Positions 30,222 to 36,014 of a stretch of DNA of 36,014 bases are shown piece by piece. A model generated the notes under the pieces. That model did no database searches, was not told where the DNA came from, and worked only from the letters and a program-made list of their open reading frames with translations. The stretch comes from JANMMJ01 sp964543235 (GTDB lineage: Bacteria; Pseudomonadota; Alphaproteobacteria; Rhizobiales; Aestuariivirgaceae): the NCBI GenBank assembly GCA_964543235.1, contig CAZIXE010000036.1:1-36014 (forward strand), read 5' to 3'. The position numbers were made by a program, and so were the translations under genes. Numbering within the stretch: position 1 is the first letter of the stretch; the number at the start of each line of letters is the position of its first letter.

Positions 30222-31232
30222 TCAGGCGCGGCGAAGGAAGTCCTCGCAGAGGGCGACTGTTCCCTCCGTGTACGGAATACCCATGGACTTCGCCAGATCG
30301 GTCTCGTGGTGCGAGCCAATCCAGGCGACGAGCAGGAGTCGGCGCAACATGATGAAGGTGGGGATTTCGGCCTCGTCCTCCTTCGGCAGATCGATCACCC
30401 TGCGATAACCCTTGAGCCAGCTTTCGATCAGCGCCGGCACCTGCGGCTCGTGCTCGTAGAAGGAGACAGGGGTGGCCGCGTCATACATGAACCAGCCAAA
30501 GCCGCAGTCGTCGAAGTCGATGACCTTGACCTCGCTGCCGTCGATCAGGAGGTTGGCGAGGCGGAGATCACAGTGGATCAGGCCGAAGCGATCGGGGCCC
30601 TGACCATAAGCCGCGAGGCGCCTGCCGATCTTCGCCACGGTGCGGCCGAAGAGTTCGGCTTTTTCCCTGTCGACTCCCATGCCGTCGCGCCAGCGGCCCC
30701 AATGGGGCCTGGTGTCGCCGAGGCTCGTCTCGAAATCCCAGACATGGCGCTGGAAGTAGGCGGGGCGCTGCCAATGGCGGACATGCTCGTGCATGCGGGC
30801 GGTGACTTCGCCCAGGACCTCGAAGGGACCGATCAGGTCCTCGCCGATGCCGGGTTCGACGCCCTCCTCCCAGTCGAAGAGCACGACATTGCGGGGCCTG
30901 GGCAGGCGCTTATGGCCGAGCGTCTGGATGAGGTCACCATCGCGGCCGGCAAGCGGTACCGGCGTGGTCACCACGCCGCTGCGGCGCAGGTCGATCACCC
31001 AGGCGAGTTCGGAAGCGATGGCGGTCTTCGAGTGGTAGCCGTCGCGGTGGACGCGCAGCGCCCATTTGCGGCCCGAGGGTGCATGCTCGAGCTTGTAGGT
31101 GGCATTCTCGGAGAGATTGAGGAGCGAGATCGACAGCCCGGAAGGTAGGTCGTAGCGATTCACGCTGGCGTGGGCGAGTTCCAGCAGCACGTTGAGCTGG
31201 CCGTCATGGGTGAGCGTGTCGAAATCCTGCAT
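30222..31232 (-). CDS. APH-fold small-molecule kinase of the microcompartment locus (possible 1-amino-2-propanol kinase)
   Basis: A 336-residue aminoglycoside-phosphotransferase-fold kinase. The catalytic loop is FGLIHCDLRLANLL (His220, Asp222) and the metal-binding segment is VIDFDDCGFGW (Asp239). ALRVHRDGYHS carries the N-lobe arginine region. In the mycobacterial RMM compartment a protein of this fold and size is an (S)-1-amino-2-propanol kinase, from memory. Position at the end of a shell-protein operon, 103 bp after a BMC-T gene, supports the same role: phosphorylating an amino alcohol so that the aminotransferase-fold enzyme can eliminate phosphate and ammonia. Choline/ethanolamine kinase activity or a homoserine-kinase-like role are alternatives. 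ATG 31232 has AAGGAAA upstream. Confidence 0.82.
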   Translation of the reverse strand: MQDFDTLTHDGQLNVLLELAHASVNRYDLPSGLSISLLNLSENATYKLEHAPSGRKWALRVHRDGYHSKTAIASELAWVIDLRRSGVVTTPVPLAGRDGDLIQTLGHKRLPRPRNVVLFDWEEGVEPGIGEDLIGPFEVLGEVTARMHEHVRHWQRPAYFQRHVWDFETSLGDTRPHWGRWRDGMGVDREKAELFGRTVAKIGRRLAAYGQGPDRFGLIHCDLRLANLLIDGSEVKVIDFDDCGFGWFMYDAATPVSFYEHEPQVPALIESWLKGYRRVIDLPKEDEAEIPTFIMLRRLLLVAWIGSHHETDLAKSMGIPYTEGTVALCEDFLRRA

Positions 31233-31335
31233 GGCATTTTCCTTCGTTCTTCCCCTCCGGGTGCGACCCCACCATCCAGCACGGCATGCATCGTCACCGG
31301 ATGACCACCGCGAGGGCAGTCATGGCGACTGACTG

Positions 31336-31989
31336 TCAGCCTTCTTTTCCGCCTATCGATGCCAGAACAGTCTCGATGCGCGCAAGGGCGCGCTCGACCC
31401 CGGCGGTTGCACCACTCATGTAGACGCGGCCGGCAGCACCGATCATCTGGACATCGACCAGGGTCAACTCCGCTGCGGCCTTCTCGGCCTCATTGGCGGC
31501 AATCGCCGCATAAAGGGCAGGCGCCACCTCGCAGACGAGCAGGGTTTCGCCCGGCAGTACCATCGAGGCCTGGCGGTTGCGGTTGATGATGACGGCATGC
31601 TGGTCGGCGATATCCTCAATCACGTCGGTGAACAGGACCTGCGGCTTCATGGGTTCGACACCGGCGAGGCCGATGCCCTCCAGTATGGCGCGCCCGGCAG
31701 CGGCAAGCCTTGCCCGGTCGGATCCGTGAATCTCCAGGATGCCGAACTGGCGCTCGACAAACAGGATGCCGGGCTCAAGGTCGGGATCGGCCTTGAGTGC
31801 GAGGTCGGTCACCCGCTCGATCATGAGGCCGGGGGCCACCTCGATGATGAGCGCATGTTGTCCGGCCAGGGGCGGAAAGCCGCGGGCACGGGTGGGCGTG
31901 CCCATATAGGCGGCAAACTGCGGCTGCAGGTCCTCAAGGGTCAGAGAGACGCGGAGCTCGCCCCTGGCAGCGCGGCGCGGGGCGGGCAC
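31336..31989 (-). CDS. Bacterial microcompartment shell protein, tandem-domain (BMC-T), second copy
   Basis: A 217-residue protein with two fused BMC domains (about 45-115 and 135-210), which would trimerise into a pseudohexameric shell tile. LIIEVAPGLMIERVTDLALK, ILFVERQFGILEIHGSDRA, HAVIINRNRQASMVLPGETL and VQMIGAAGRVYMSGATAGVE align with the other BMC-T in this operon, although it is clearly diverged. The N-terminus has an added PAPRRAARGE stretch. The start is GTG 31989, 3 nt after the BMC-H stop; no other start keeps the conserved LEDLQPQ segment. It probably forms a gated pore for larger metabolites or cofactors. Confidence 0.9.
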   Translation of the reverse strand: MPAPRRAARGELRVSLTLEDLQPQFAAYMGTPTRARGFPPLAGQHALIIEVAPGLMIERVTDLALKADPDLEPGILFVERQFGILEIHGSDRARLAAAGRAILEGIGLAGVEPMKPQVLFTDVIEDIADQHAVIINRNRQASMVLPGETLLVCEVAPALYAAIAANEAEKAAAELTLVDVQMIGAAGRVYMSGATAGVERALARIETVLASIGGKEG

Positions 31990-31992
31990 GGG

Positions 31993-32274
31993 CTACTTGG
32001 CGGACGCAGTGAAGTGCTTGGTGACGTCGGCATGCGGACGCGGGATCACATGCACCGACACCAGCGTTCCCACCTGTCCGGCCACTTCGGCGCCGGCTTC
32101 GGTTGCGGCCTTCACCGCGCCGACATCGCCGTTGATGACGACGGCGACGAGGCCGTCGCCCACCTCTTCGCGGCCGATGATGGTGACATTGGCGGCCTTC
32201 ACCATGGCATCCGCGGCGGCGAGGGCGGCAACATAGCCCTTGGTTTCGATCATTCCGATGGCATTACTCGACAT
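31993..32274 (-). CDS. Bacterial microcompartment hexamer shell protein (BMC-H, PduA/EutM-like)
   Basis: A 93-residue single BMC domain, the basic hexameric facet tile. AIGMIETKGYVAALAAADAM and GDVGAVKAATEAGAEVAGQV are the hallmark PduA/EutM/CcmK segments. The pore loop reads EEVGDGL where PduA has EKIGSG, so an aspartate would line the six-fold pore in place of serine. The C-terminus HVIPRPHADVTKHF is typical. ATG 32274 follows AGGAGG by five bases; a TTG just upstream is less likely. It is the only BMC-H in the visible part of the operon. Confidence 0.97.
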   Translation of the reverse strand: MSSNAIGMIETKGYVAALAAADAMVKAANVTIIGREEVGDGLVAVVINGDVGAVKAATEAGAEVAGQVGTLVSVHVIPRPHADVTKHFTASAK

Positions 32275-32302
32275 CAAGTCCTCCTATGGACAGTTGGCAA
32301 TA

Positions 32303-32566
32303 CTACTTCTTGCGGGCGGGCGAAGCTTCCTCATCGATGGAGCCGATGATCAGCGCATCGATCGGCGGGGCCTTGCCGGGAAACCAGGCAGCGGCAACGG
32401 AGCCGGTCGCCACGATGACCCGCTCACCATCGCCGCAGCCCAAGGGATCGAAGGCGAGAAGGCGGGTGCTCGACTCGTCGACGGCGACTTCGAGGATCGA
32501 GCCGGTGGGCACTTCGGCCAGCCTCTTGGTGGACCAGATGCGGCCCGTCACGGTTGCTCTCAGCAT
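32303..32566 (-). CDS. Bacterial microcompartment vertex protein (BMC-P, EutN/CcmL)
   Basis: An 87-residue protein of the EutN/CcmL fold, which forms pentamers that cap the vertices of the icosahedral shell. MLRATVTGRIWSTKR is the classic N-terminus. GERVIVATGSVAAAWFPGKA and PPIDALIIGSIDE are the conserved C-terminal blocks. Its ATG overlaps the stop of the upstream accessory gene by one base (TGATG), so translation is coupled. One such gene is enough to close a shell. Confidence 0.96.
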   Translation of the reverse strand: MLRATVTGRIWSTKRLAEVPTGSILEVAVDESSTRLLAFDPLGCGDGERVIVATGSVAAAWFPGKAPPIDALIIGSIDEEASPARKK

Positions 32567-32988
32567 CAGCGGCTCCTTTCGATCTTGAGGCCCAGCTTGC
32601 GGGCACGGTCGCGGGCGAGCGGCGTCAATACGGCGCCGGGTGCCAGGACAAGGGTTCCGCCTTTGGCGAGCCGGTCAATGCGGCGCTCGGTGATGACGCC
32701 TTCAAGGTGCGGCCCGTTCGCTGGGTTCTGCGGCCTGCCGGCGCTGCCTGCGGCGGGGCAGGGCGCCGCGGCGAGGCGGAAGCGGTACTGGCCATGACGG
32801 ATGGCGGGGCCGGTGACGGGATCGTCGAGGCGGGTGATCAGCAGGCGGACGAATGCCGCCAATTCGGAATCATTGCTTATGCTCACGGCCTCGGGCATCG
32901 AAGCCCGTCCGCGCCGTTCGAGCGTCTCGCGCAAGACATCGCGCACCAGGCTCCTGAGATCGGCAACGGGAGGCGGATCGAAAGGCAT
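32566..32988 (-). CDS. Microcompartment-associated accessory protein of unknown function
   Basis: A 140-residue protein. The first 70 residues are probably helical (ADLRSLVRDVLRETLERRGR, then DSELAAFVRLLITRLDD). A short proline/alanine-rich linker leads to a C-terminal block, GVITERRIDRLAKGGTLVLA followed by LTPLARDRARKLGLKIER. The TPLARD-x-A-x-x-G segment recurs in proteins of Eut/Pdu-type loci (for example the N-terminal parts of EutQ- and EutT-like proteins), from memory. It sits between BMC-T and BMC-P with 1-nt spacing on both sides, so it belongs to shell assembly or cargo. The N-terminal helix could be a targeting element; I cannot assign a reaction. Confidence 0.72.
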   Translation of the reverse strand: MPFDPPPVADLRSLVRDVLRETLERRGRASMPEAVSISNDSELAAFVRLLITRLDDPVTGPAIRHGQYRFRLAAAPCPAAGSAGRPQNPANGPHLEGVITERRIDRLAKGGTLVLAPGAVLTPLARDRARKLGLKIERSR

Positions 32989-32989
32989 T

Positions 32990-33589
32990 TCAGACCTCCA
33001 ATGCCTCGGTGGCGGCGGTGGCGGCGGCGTGCACCTCGGATTCGCTGCCCGACAGATAGAGCCGGCCGGTGGCGCCGATCATGCGGTAGTCGACGACCTT
33101 GATGGTGGCGGCCTTTTCGGCGGCGTTGCAGGCAAGGATGGCATAGGCGGCGGGCTCTGTCTCCAGGACGAAGAGGGTCTCGCCGGCGAGCGCCATGGAG
33201 CCCAGCTTGTTGCGGTTGATGAGGAAGGCGTGCATGGGATCGATGCGGGTGACGATGCGGGCCGCGAGGACCTTGGGCGGCAAAGCCTGGTCCTCGGTCA
33301 GATCCATGGCATCGAGCACCGCGCCGGCTGCGGCCTTCACGGCCGCAATGTCGCGGGAGTGAAACTCGAGATAGCCGAACTGGCGTTCGACCACCAGGAT
33401 GCCGCCCTGGACGGGGGCACTCTTCAGCGCCACATCGGTCAGGGGCTCGATATCAAGGCCGGGGGCCACTTCAATGATCTGGGCAGCCATGTGGGTGCGG
33501 GGCAGCGAGCCCCGGATCCAGCTCGCCAGATAGCACATGGTCTGCGGCTGCAGCTGGTCGATGAAGATGAAGGAGCGCAGCGTGGCCAT
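32990..33589 (-). CDS. Bacterial microcompartment shell protein, tandem-domain (BMC-T), first copy
   Basis: A 199-residue double BMC-domain protein. It begins ATLRSFIFIDQLQPQTMCYL, a start I associate with the mycobacterial RMM BMC-T. AAQIIEVAPGLDIEPLTDVA, GILVVERQFGYLEFHSRDI and AFLINRNKLGSMALAGETLF follow, then VVDYRMIGATGRLYLSGSES in the second domain. The ATG is at 33589, 5 nt after the aldehyde dehydrogenase stop. With its diverged twin it would give two types of trimeric tile in one shell. Confidence 0.95.
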   Translation of the reverse strand: MATLRSFIFIDQLQPQTMCYLASWIRGSLPRTHMAAQIIEVAPGLDIEPLTDVALKSAPVQGGILVVERQFGYLEFHSRDIAAVKAAAGAVLDAMDLTEDQALPPKVLAARIVTRIDPMHAFLINRNKLGSMALAGETLFVLETEPAAYAILACNAAEKAATIKVVDYRMIGATGRLYLSGSESEVHAAATAATEALEV

Positions 33590-33594
33590 GGGGG

Positions 33595-35106
33595 TCAGGC
33601 GGCAAGAACCGCGTTCAGCTCCTCGAGGATGATGCGGCGCAGCTCGCGGCGCAGCTCGGCCTGATCGGTGTTGTCAACTGCAAGCGCGGGTGCCGGTGCC
33701 GCCGTGCGCTTCGGCAGATGCAGCGGATCGAGGCCCTCGAAGCGACCAAAGGCCTCGGCGGCGTCCTTGTTGTAGGCGATGCGGGCAAGCTGGACGAGGT
33801 GGTGGGGCGTCAGGTTGTCGCTGATCGCCGAGCCGCCCAGGCAGCCGGTGCCGATGGTCATGGAGGGGCCCAGGTTGGTTTCGAAGCCCGCGGCCCCCAT
33901 TGAACAGCCGACATTGATGGCGATGCGGAGGGCTGGAACGCCGGCGGCGAAGGCAAGGATGTTTTGCTCGCTGGTCGAATGCACCGCCGCAGAATGTCCG
34001 CGGCCGGAATGGCGCATCATGGAGCGGGCGGCAGCAATCGCCTGGTCAATGCCGCCGACCCGGGCAAAGGCCAGCACCGGGCAGAGCTTCTCACGCACCA
34101 GCTTCTCCTCCGGCTGGACGAGATCGACCGGCGTCACAAGGATCTTTGCATGGCCGGCATTGAAGCCGGCCTCGCGGGCGATGATGGCAGCATCCTTGCC
34201 GATCACCCGGGTGTTGAAGCCATCGCCGGTAAACAACAGGTCGCGAAGCTTCGCGGTCTCTTCGGGCGAACAGAGGTGGGCGCCGGCCGCCTGCAGCGCC
34301 TGGAGCAGGCGGTCGGCAATCGACTCGAAGGCCAGAAGTGTCGATTCGTTGGTGCAGAGAATGGAGTTGTCGAAGGATTTGGAGGCGGCGATGCGTTCAG
34401 CGGCCTTCCGGAGATCGGCGGTATCGTCCACGAGGACCGGCGCGTTGCCGGGGCCGACGCCCAGCGCCGGGGTGCCGGAGCGATAGGCGGCCTTGACCAC
34501 GGCGGGGCCGCCGGTCGCGACAATCAGGTCGACGCGGCGATCGGCCATCAGAAACTCGATGAGCGGAATGGCCGGTTCGGCGACTATCTGGATTGCGCCC
34601 TCGGGGGCGCCGGCCTTGACTGCGGCCTCTGCAAGGGTGCGCGCGGCATCGGTGCAACAAGCTCTTGCCGCAGGATGCGGGCAGAGCACCACCGCGTTGC
34701 GGGTCATCAACGCGAGCAGGGTCTTGAAATAGACCGTGGCGACCGGATTGGTGGCGGGAGCAAGCGCCAGGATCACCCCGGCGGGCCGCGGCAGTTCGAC
34801 GATCCGGGCGGCGGCATCGATGCGGGGGCTTACGAAATCCTCATGCCGGTAAAGATCGGCGATGCCCCTGGAACAGGCCTCATTCTTGATGACCTTGTGC
34901 TCGATGACGCCGAAACCGGTCTCGCGGACGGCCCACTCGGCGTAGTGGCGGGCCTTGGCATGGCCGGCCGCAGCCATGGCATCGACGATGCGCTGGACCG
35001 ACGGGCGGTCAAGGGCGGCGAGCTTGCGGGCCGCCCAGCGGGCGCGATCGAGCATGAGCCCGGCCTTCTCGAAGGTGACATCGACGGTCTTCATGAGCTG
35101 CGTCAT
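33595..35106 (-). CDS. CoA-acylating aldehyde dehydrogenase with C-terminal encapsulation helix
   Basis: A 503-residue EutE/PduP-class enzyme, oxidising an aldehyde to acyl-CoA with NAD+ and CoA inside the compartment. Key blocks are ALAPATNPVATVYFKTLLAL, ATGGPAVVKAAYRSGTPALG, the catalytic Cys251 in FDNSILCTNESTLLAFE, and RVGGIDQAIAAARSMMRHSG. After a Pro/Ala-rich linker (KRTAAPAPALAVDNTD) the last ~21 residues form an amphipathic helix (AELRRELRRIILEELNAVL), the usual encapsulation peptide, here at the C-terminus. ATG 35106 follows GAGAGG by eight bases; a GTG at 35115 is an alternative. It is 12 nt downstream of the aminotransferase stop. Confidence 0.95.
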   Translation of the reverse strand: MTQLMKTVDVTFEKAGLMLDRARWAARKLAALDRPSVQRIVDAMAAAGHAKARHYAEWAVRETGFGVIEHKVIKNEACSRGIADLYRHEDFVSPRIDAAARIVELPRPAGVILALAPATNPVATVYFKTLLALMTRNAVVLCPHPAARACCTDAARTLAEAAVKAGAPEGAIQIVAEPAIPLIEFLMADRRVDLIVATGGPAVVKAAYRSGTPALGVGPGNAPVLVDDTADLRKAAERIAASKSFDNSILCTNESTLLAFESIADRLLQALQAAGAHLCSPEETAKLRDLLFTGDGFNTRVIGKDAAIIAREAGFNAGHAKILVTPVDLVQPEEKLVREKLCPVLAFARVGGIDQAIAAARSMMRHSGRGHSAAVHSTSEQNILAFAAGVPALRIAINVGCSMGAAGFETNLGPSMTIGTGCLGGSAISDNLTPHHLVQLARIAYNKDAAEAFGRFEGLDPLHLPKRTAAPAPALAVDNTDQAELRRELRRIILEELNAVLAA

Positions 35107-35118
35107 GGCTGCCACCTC

Positions 35119-36014
35119 TCAGTTGGGCCGGCCGGCCGCGCGGATCAGCTCGCGGGCCCGGGGCATGGCGGCATCGAAACGGTCGAGGATTTCCTCGCAC
35201 AGCGAAGCGGTGAGCAGCACGCCCGGCTTCCACTGCAGCACGCGCTTGTCGAGAGAAGAGAAGATGGCCCAGATGCCATGCTCGTAGAGGGCGCGGGAGA
35301 CATGAACGGCGCCTTCGGGATGGTTGAACTCGAGTCCGAGCACCACGCCTTTCTGGCGAACGCCGGTGAAAATGTCGCCATGGCGGGCCATCATCTCCTG
35401 CATGCCGTCGGCGAAGAAGCGGGTGACGGTCGCGACATTGGCCGCGACTTCGGGCCGCTCGAGAATCTCGATCACCTTGTGGCCGACCACACAGCCCAGC
35501 TCGGCGCCACCCGAAGTCGAGATATGGGCCGCACCATCCTCGTTGAGCCAGCCGCCGGTCCTGTCATTCACCAGACAGGCGCTGATCGGATAGAGGCCGC
35601 CGGACAGGCCCTTGGCGGTGACCATGATGTCGGGCTGGACGCCGTAGCTCTGCCAGCCCCACATCCGGCCGGTGCGCATCAGGCCGGTCTGTACCTCGTC
35701 GGCGATGTACATGGCGCCATATTTCGTACAGAGGGCGCGGCAGGCTTCGAGATAGCCGGGCTTCGGCATGGGAAAGCCGTAGGTCGCCGGAATGGTCTCG
35801 ATGATGAGGGCGGCGACATCATTGCCTCTGAGGGCATTCTCGAGTGCTGCAGCATCGTTGAAGGGCACATGGATGAAAACGCCGGGCTGGTCGGCCAGAA
35901 ATATCTTCGTGAACCGGTCGTCGCCGGTGGCGACGGCAAGGCCGGAATGACCGTGATAGCCCTTGATGATCGAGACGATCTTGCGGCGCTTGGTGGCGTA
36001 GCGGGCGCTCTTGA
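35119..36014 (-). CDS. Class III aminotransferase-fold enzyme of the microcompartment locus (5' end outside the window)
   Basis: A PLP-dependent class III aminotransferase fold cut by the window edge; about 298 C-terminal residues are visible, starting KSARYATKRRKIV. IIKGYHGHSGLAVATGD is the substrate-side block, YIADEVQTGLMRTGRMW holds the PLP aspartate and TAKGLSGGLYPISACL holds the Schiff-base lysine. ISTSGGAELGCVVGHKVIEI follows. In RMM-type loci this enzyme is thought to act as a phospholyase that turns phosphorylated 1-amino-2-propanol into propionaldehyde, ammonia and phosphate, as ETNPPL does for phosphoethanolamine. A true beta-alanine or diamine transaminase is the alternative. It is first of the visible minus-strand shell operon. 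Confidence 0.9.
   Translation of the reverse strand, partial: KSARYATKRRKIVSIIKGYHGHSGLAVATGDDRFTKIFLADQPGVFIHVPFNDAAALENALRGNDVAALIIETIPATYGFPMPKPGYLEACRALCTKYGAMYIADEVQTGLMRTGRMWGWQSYGVQPDIMVTAKGLSGGLYPISACLVNDRTGGWLNEDGAAHISTSGGAELGCVVGHKVIEILERPEVAANVATVTRFFADGMQEMMARHGDIFTGVRQKGVVLGLEFNHPEGAVHVSRALYEHGIWAIFSSLDKRVLQWKPGVLLTASLCEEILDRFDAAMPRARELIRAAGRPN

Overview
The window is GC-rich and looks like a chromosomal scaffold from an alphaproteobacterium, probably of the Rhodospirillales/Hyphomicrobiales sort. This is inferred from a Hut pathway with HutF, a phasin, FNR/FixK-type boxes and REP-like repeats of the kind common in that class; no marker gene fixes the genus. Exactly 100 N (12515-12614) mark a scaffold join inside a repeat, so the assembly is uncertain there.

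Layout. (1) 1-2461: possible insertion-sequence end debris, a tRNA-Val(GAC) with its own promoter, and a divergent LysR regulator / zinc-free NADPH oxidoreductase pair. (2) 2526-12419: a PfkB-type kinase and a TIM-barrel aldolase-like partner, then histidine utilisation: hutF-hutH on the minus strand, divergent from hutI-hutC-hutU. A HutC-type operator sits in the 45-bp divergent promoter and an identical copy lies inside the kinase gene. HutH, HutU, HutI and HutF take histidine to N-formylglutamate; no hutG is seen. A GIY-YIG gene and a REP array split hutC from hutU, and hutI carries an apparent 126-bp in-frame insertion. (3) 12420-14788: a repeat field containing three degraded copies of the hutU 3' end, with an orphan AAA-type ATPase gene lodged between two of them.

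(4) 15436-27199: a stress and low-oxygen island. Genes for a CBS protein, two universal stress proteins, Hsp20, a lone divergent GroEL, an OmpR-type response regulator, a small ECF sigma factor, a phosphotransacylase, a ribosome hibernation factor, a Crp/Fnr regulator, a cytochrome c, a periplasmic Clp/crotonase-fold protein, a ferric-reductase-like flavocytochrome and a phasin are interleaved with eight TTGAY-N4-RTCAA boxes. Several boxes are placed about 41.5 bp before a plausible start site. The encoded Crp/Fnr protein has the E-x-x-S-R recognition helix expected to read such boxes and an unusual four-cysteine N-terminus. I read this as a self-contained oxygen-responsive dormancy regulon.

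(5) 27278-36014: preT-preA (NAD-dependent dihydropyrimidine dehydrogenase), then a minus-strand bacterial microcompartment operon: class III aminotransferase (cut by the window end), CoA-acylating aldehyde dehydrogenase with a C-terminal encapsulation-type helix, two tandem-domain BMC-T proteins, one BMC-H, one BMC-P, a small accessory protein and an APH-fold kinase. The set resembles the aminoacetone/1-amino-2-propanol (RMM-type) compartment of Mycobacterium and Rhodococcus. Its place beside preTA raises the alternative of a pyrimidine-derived amino substrate.

All calls come from reading the sequence and remembered family knowledge; no searches were run.
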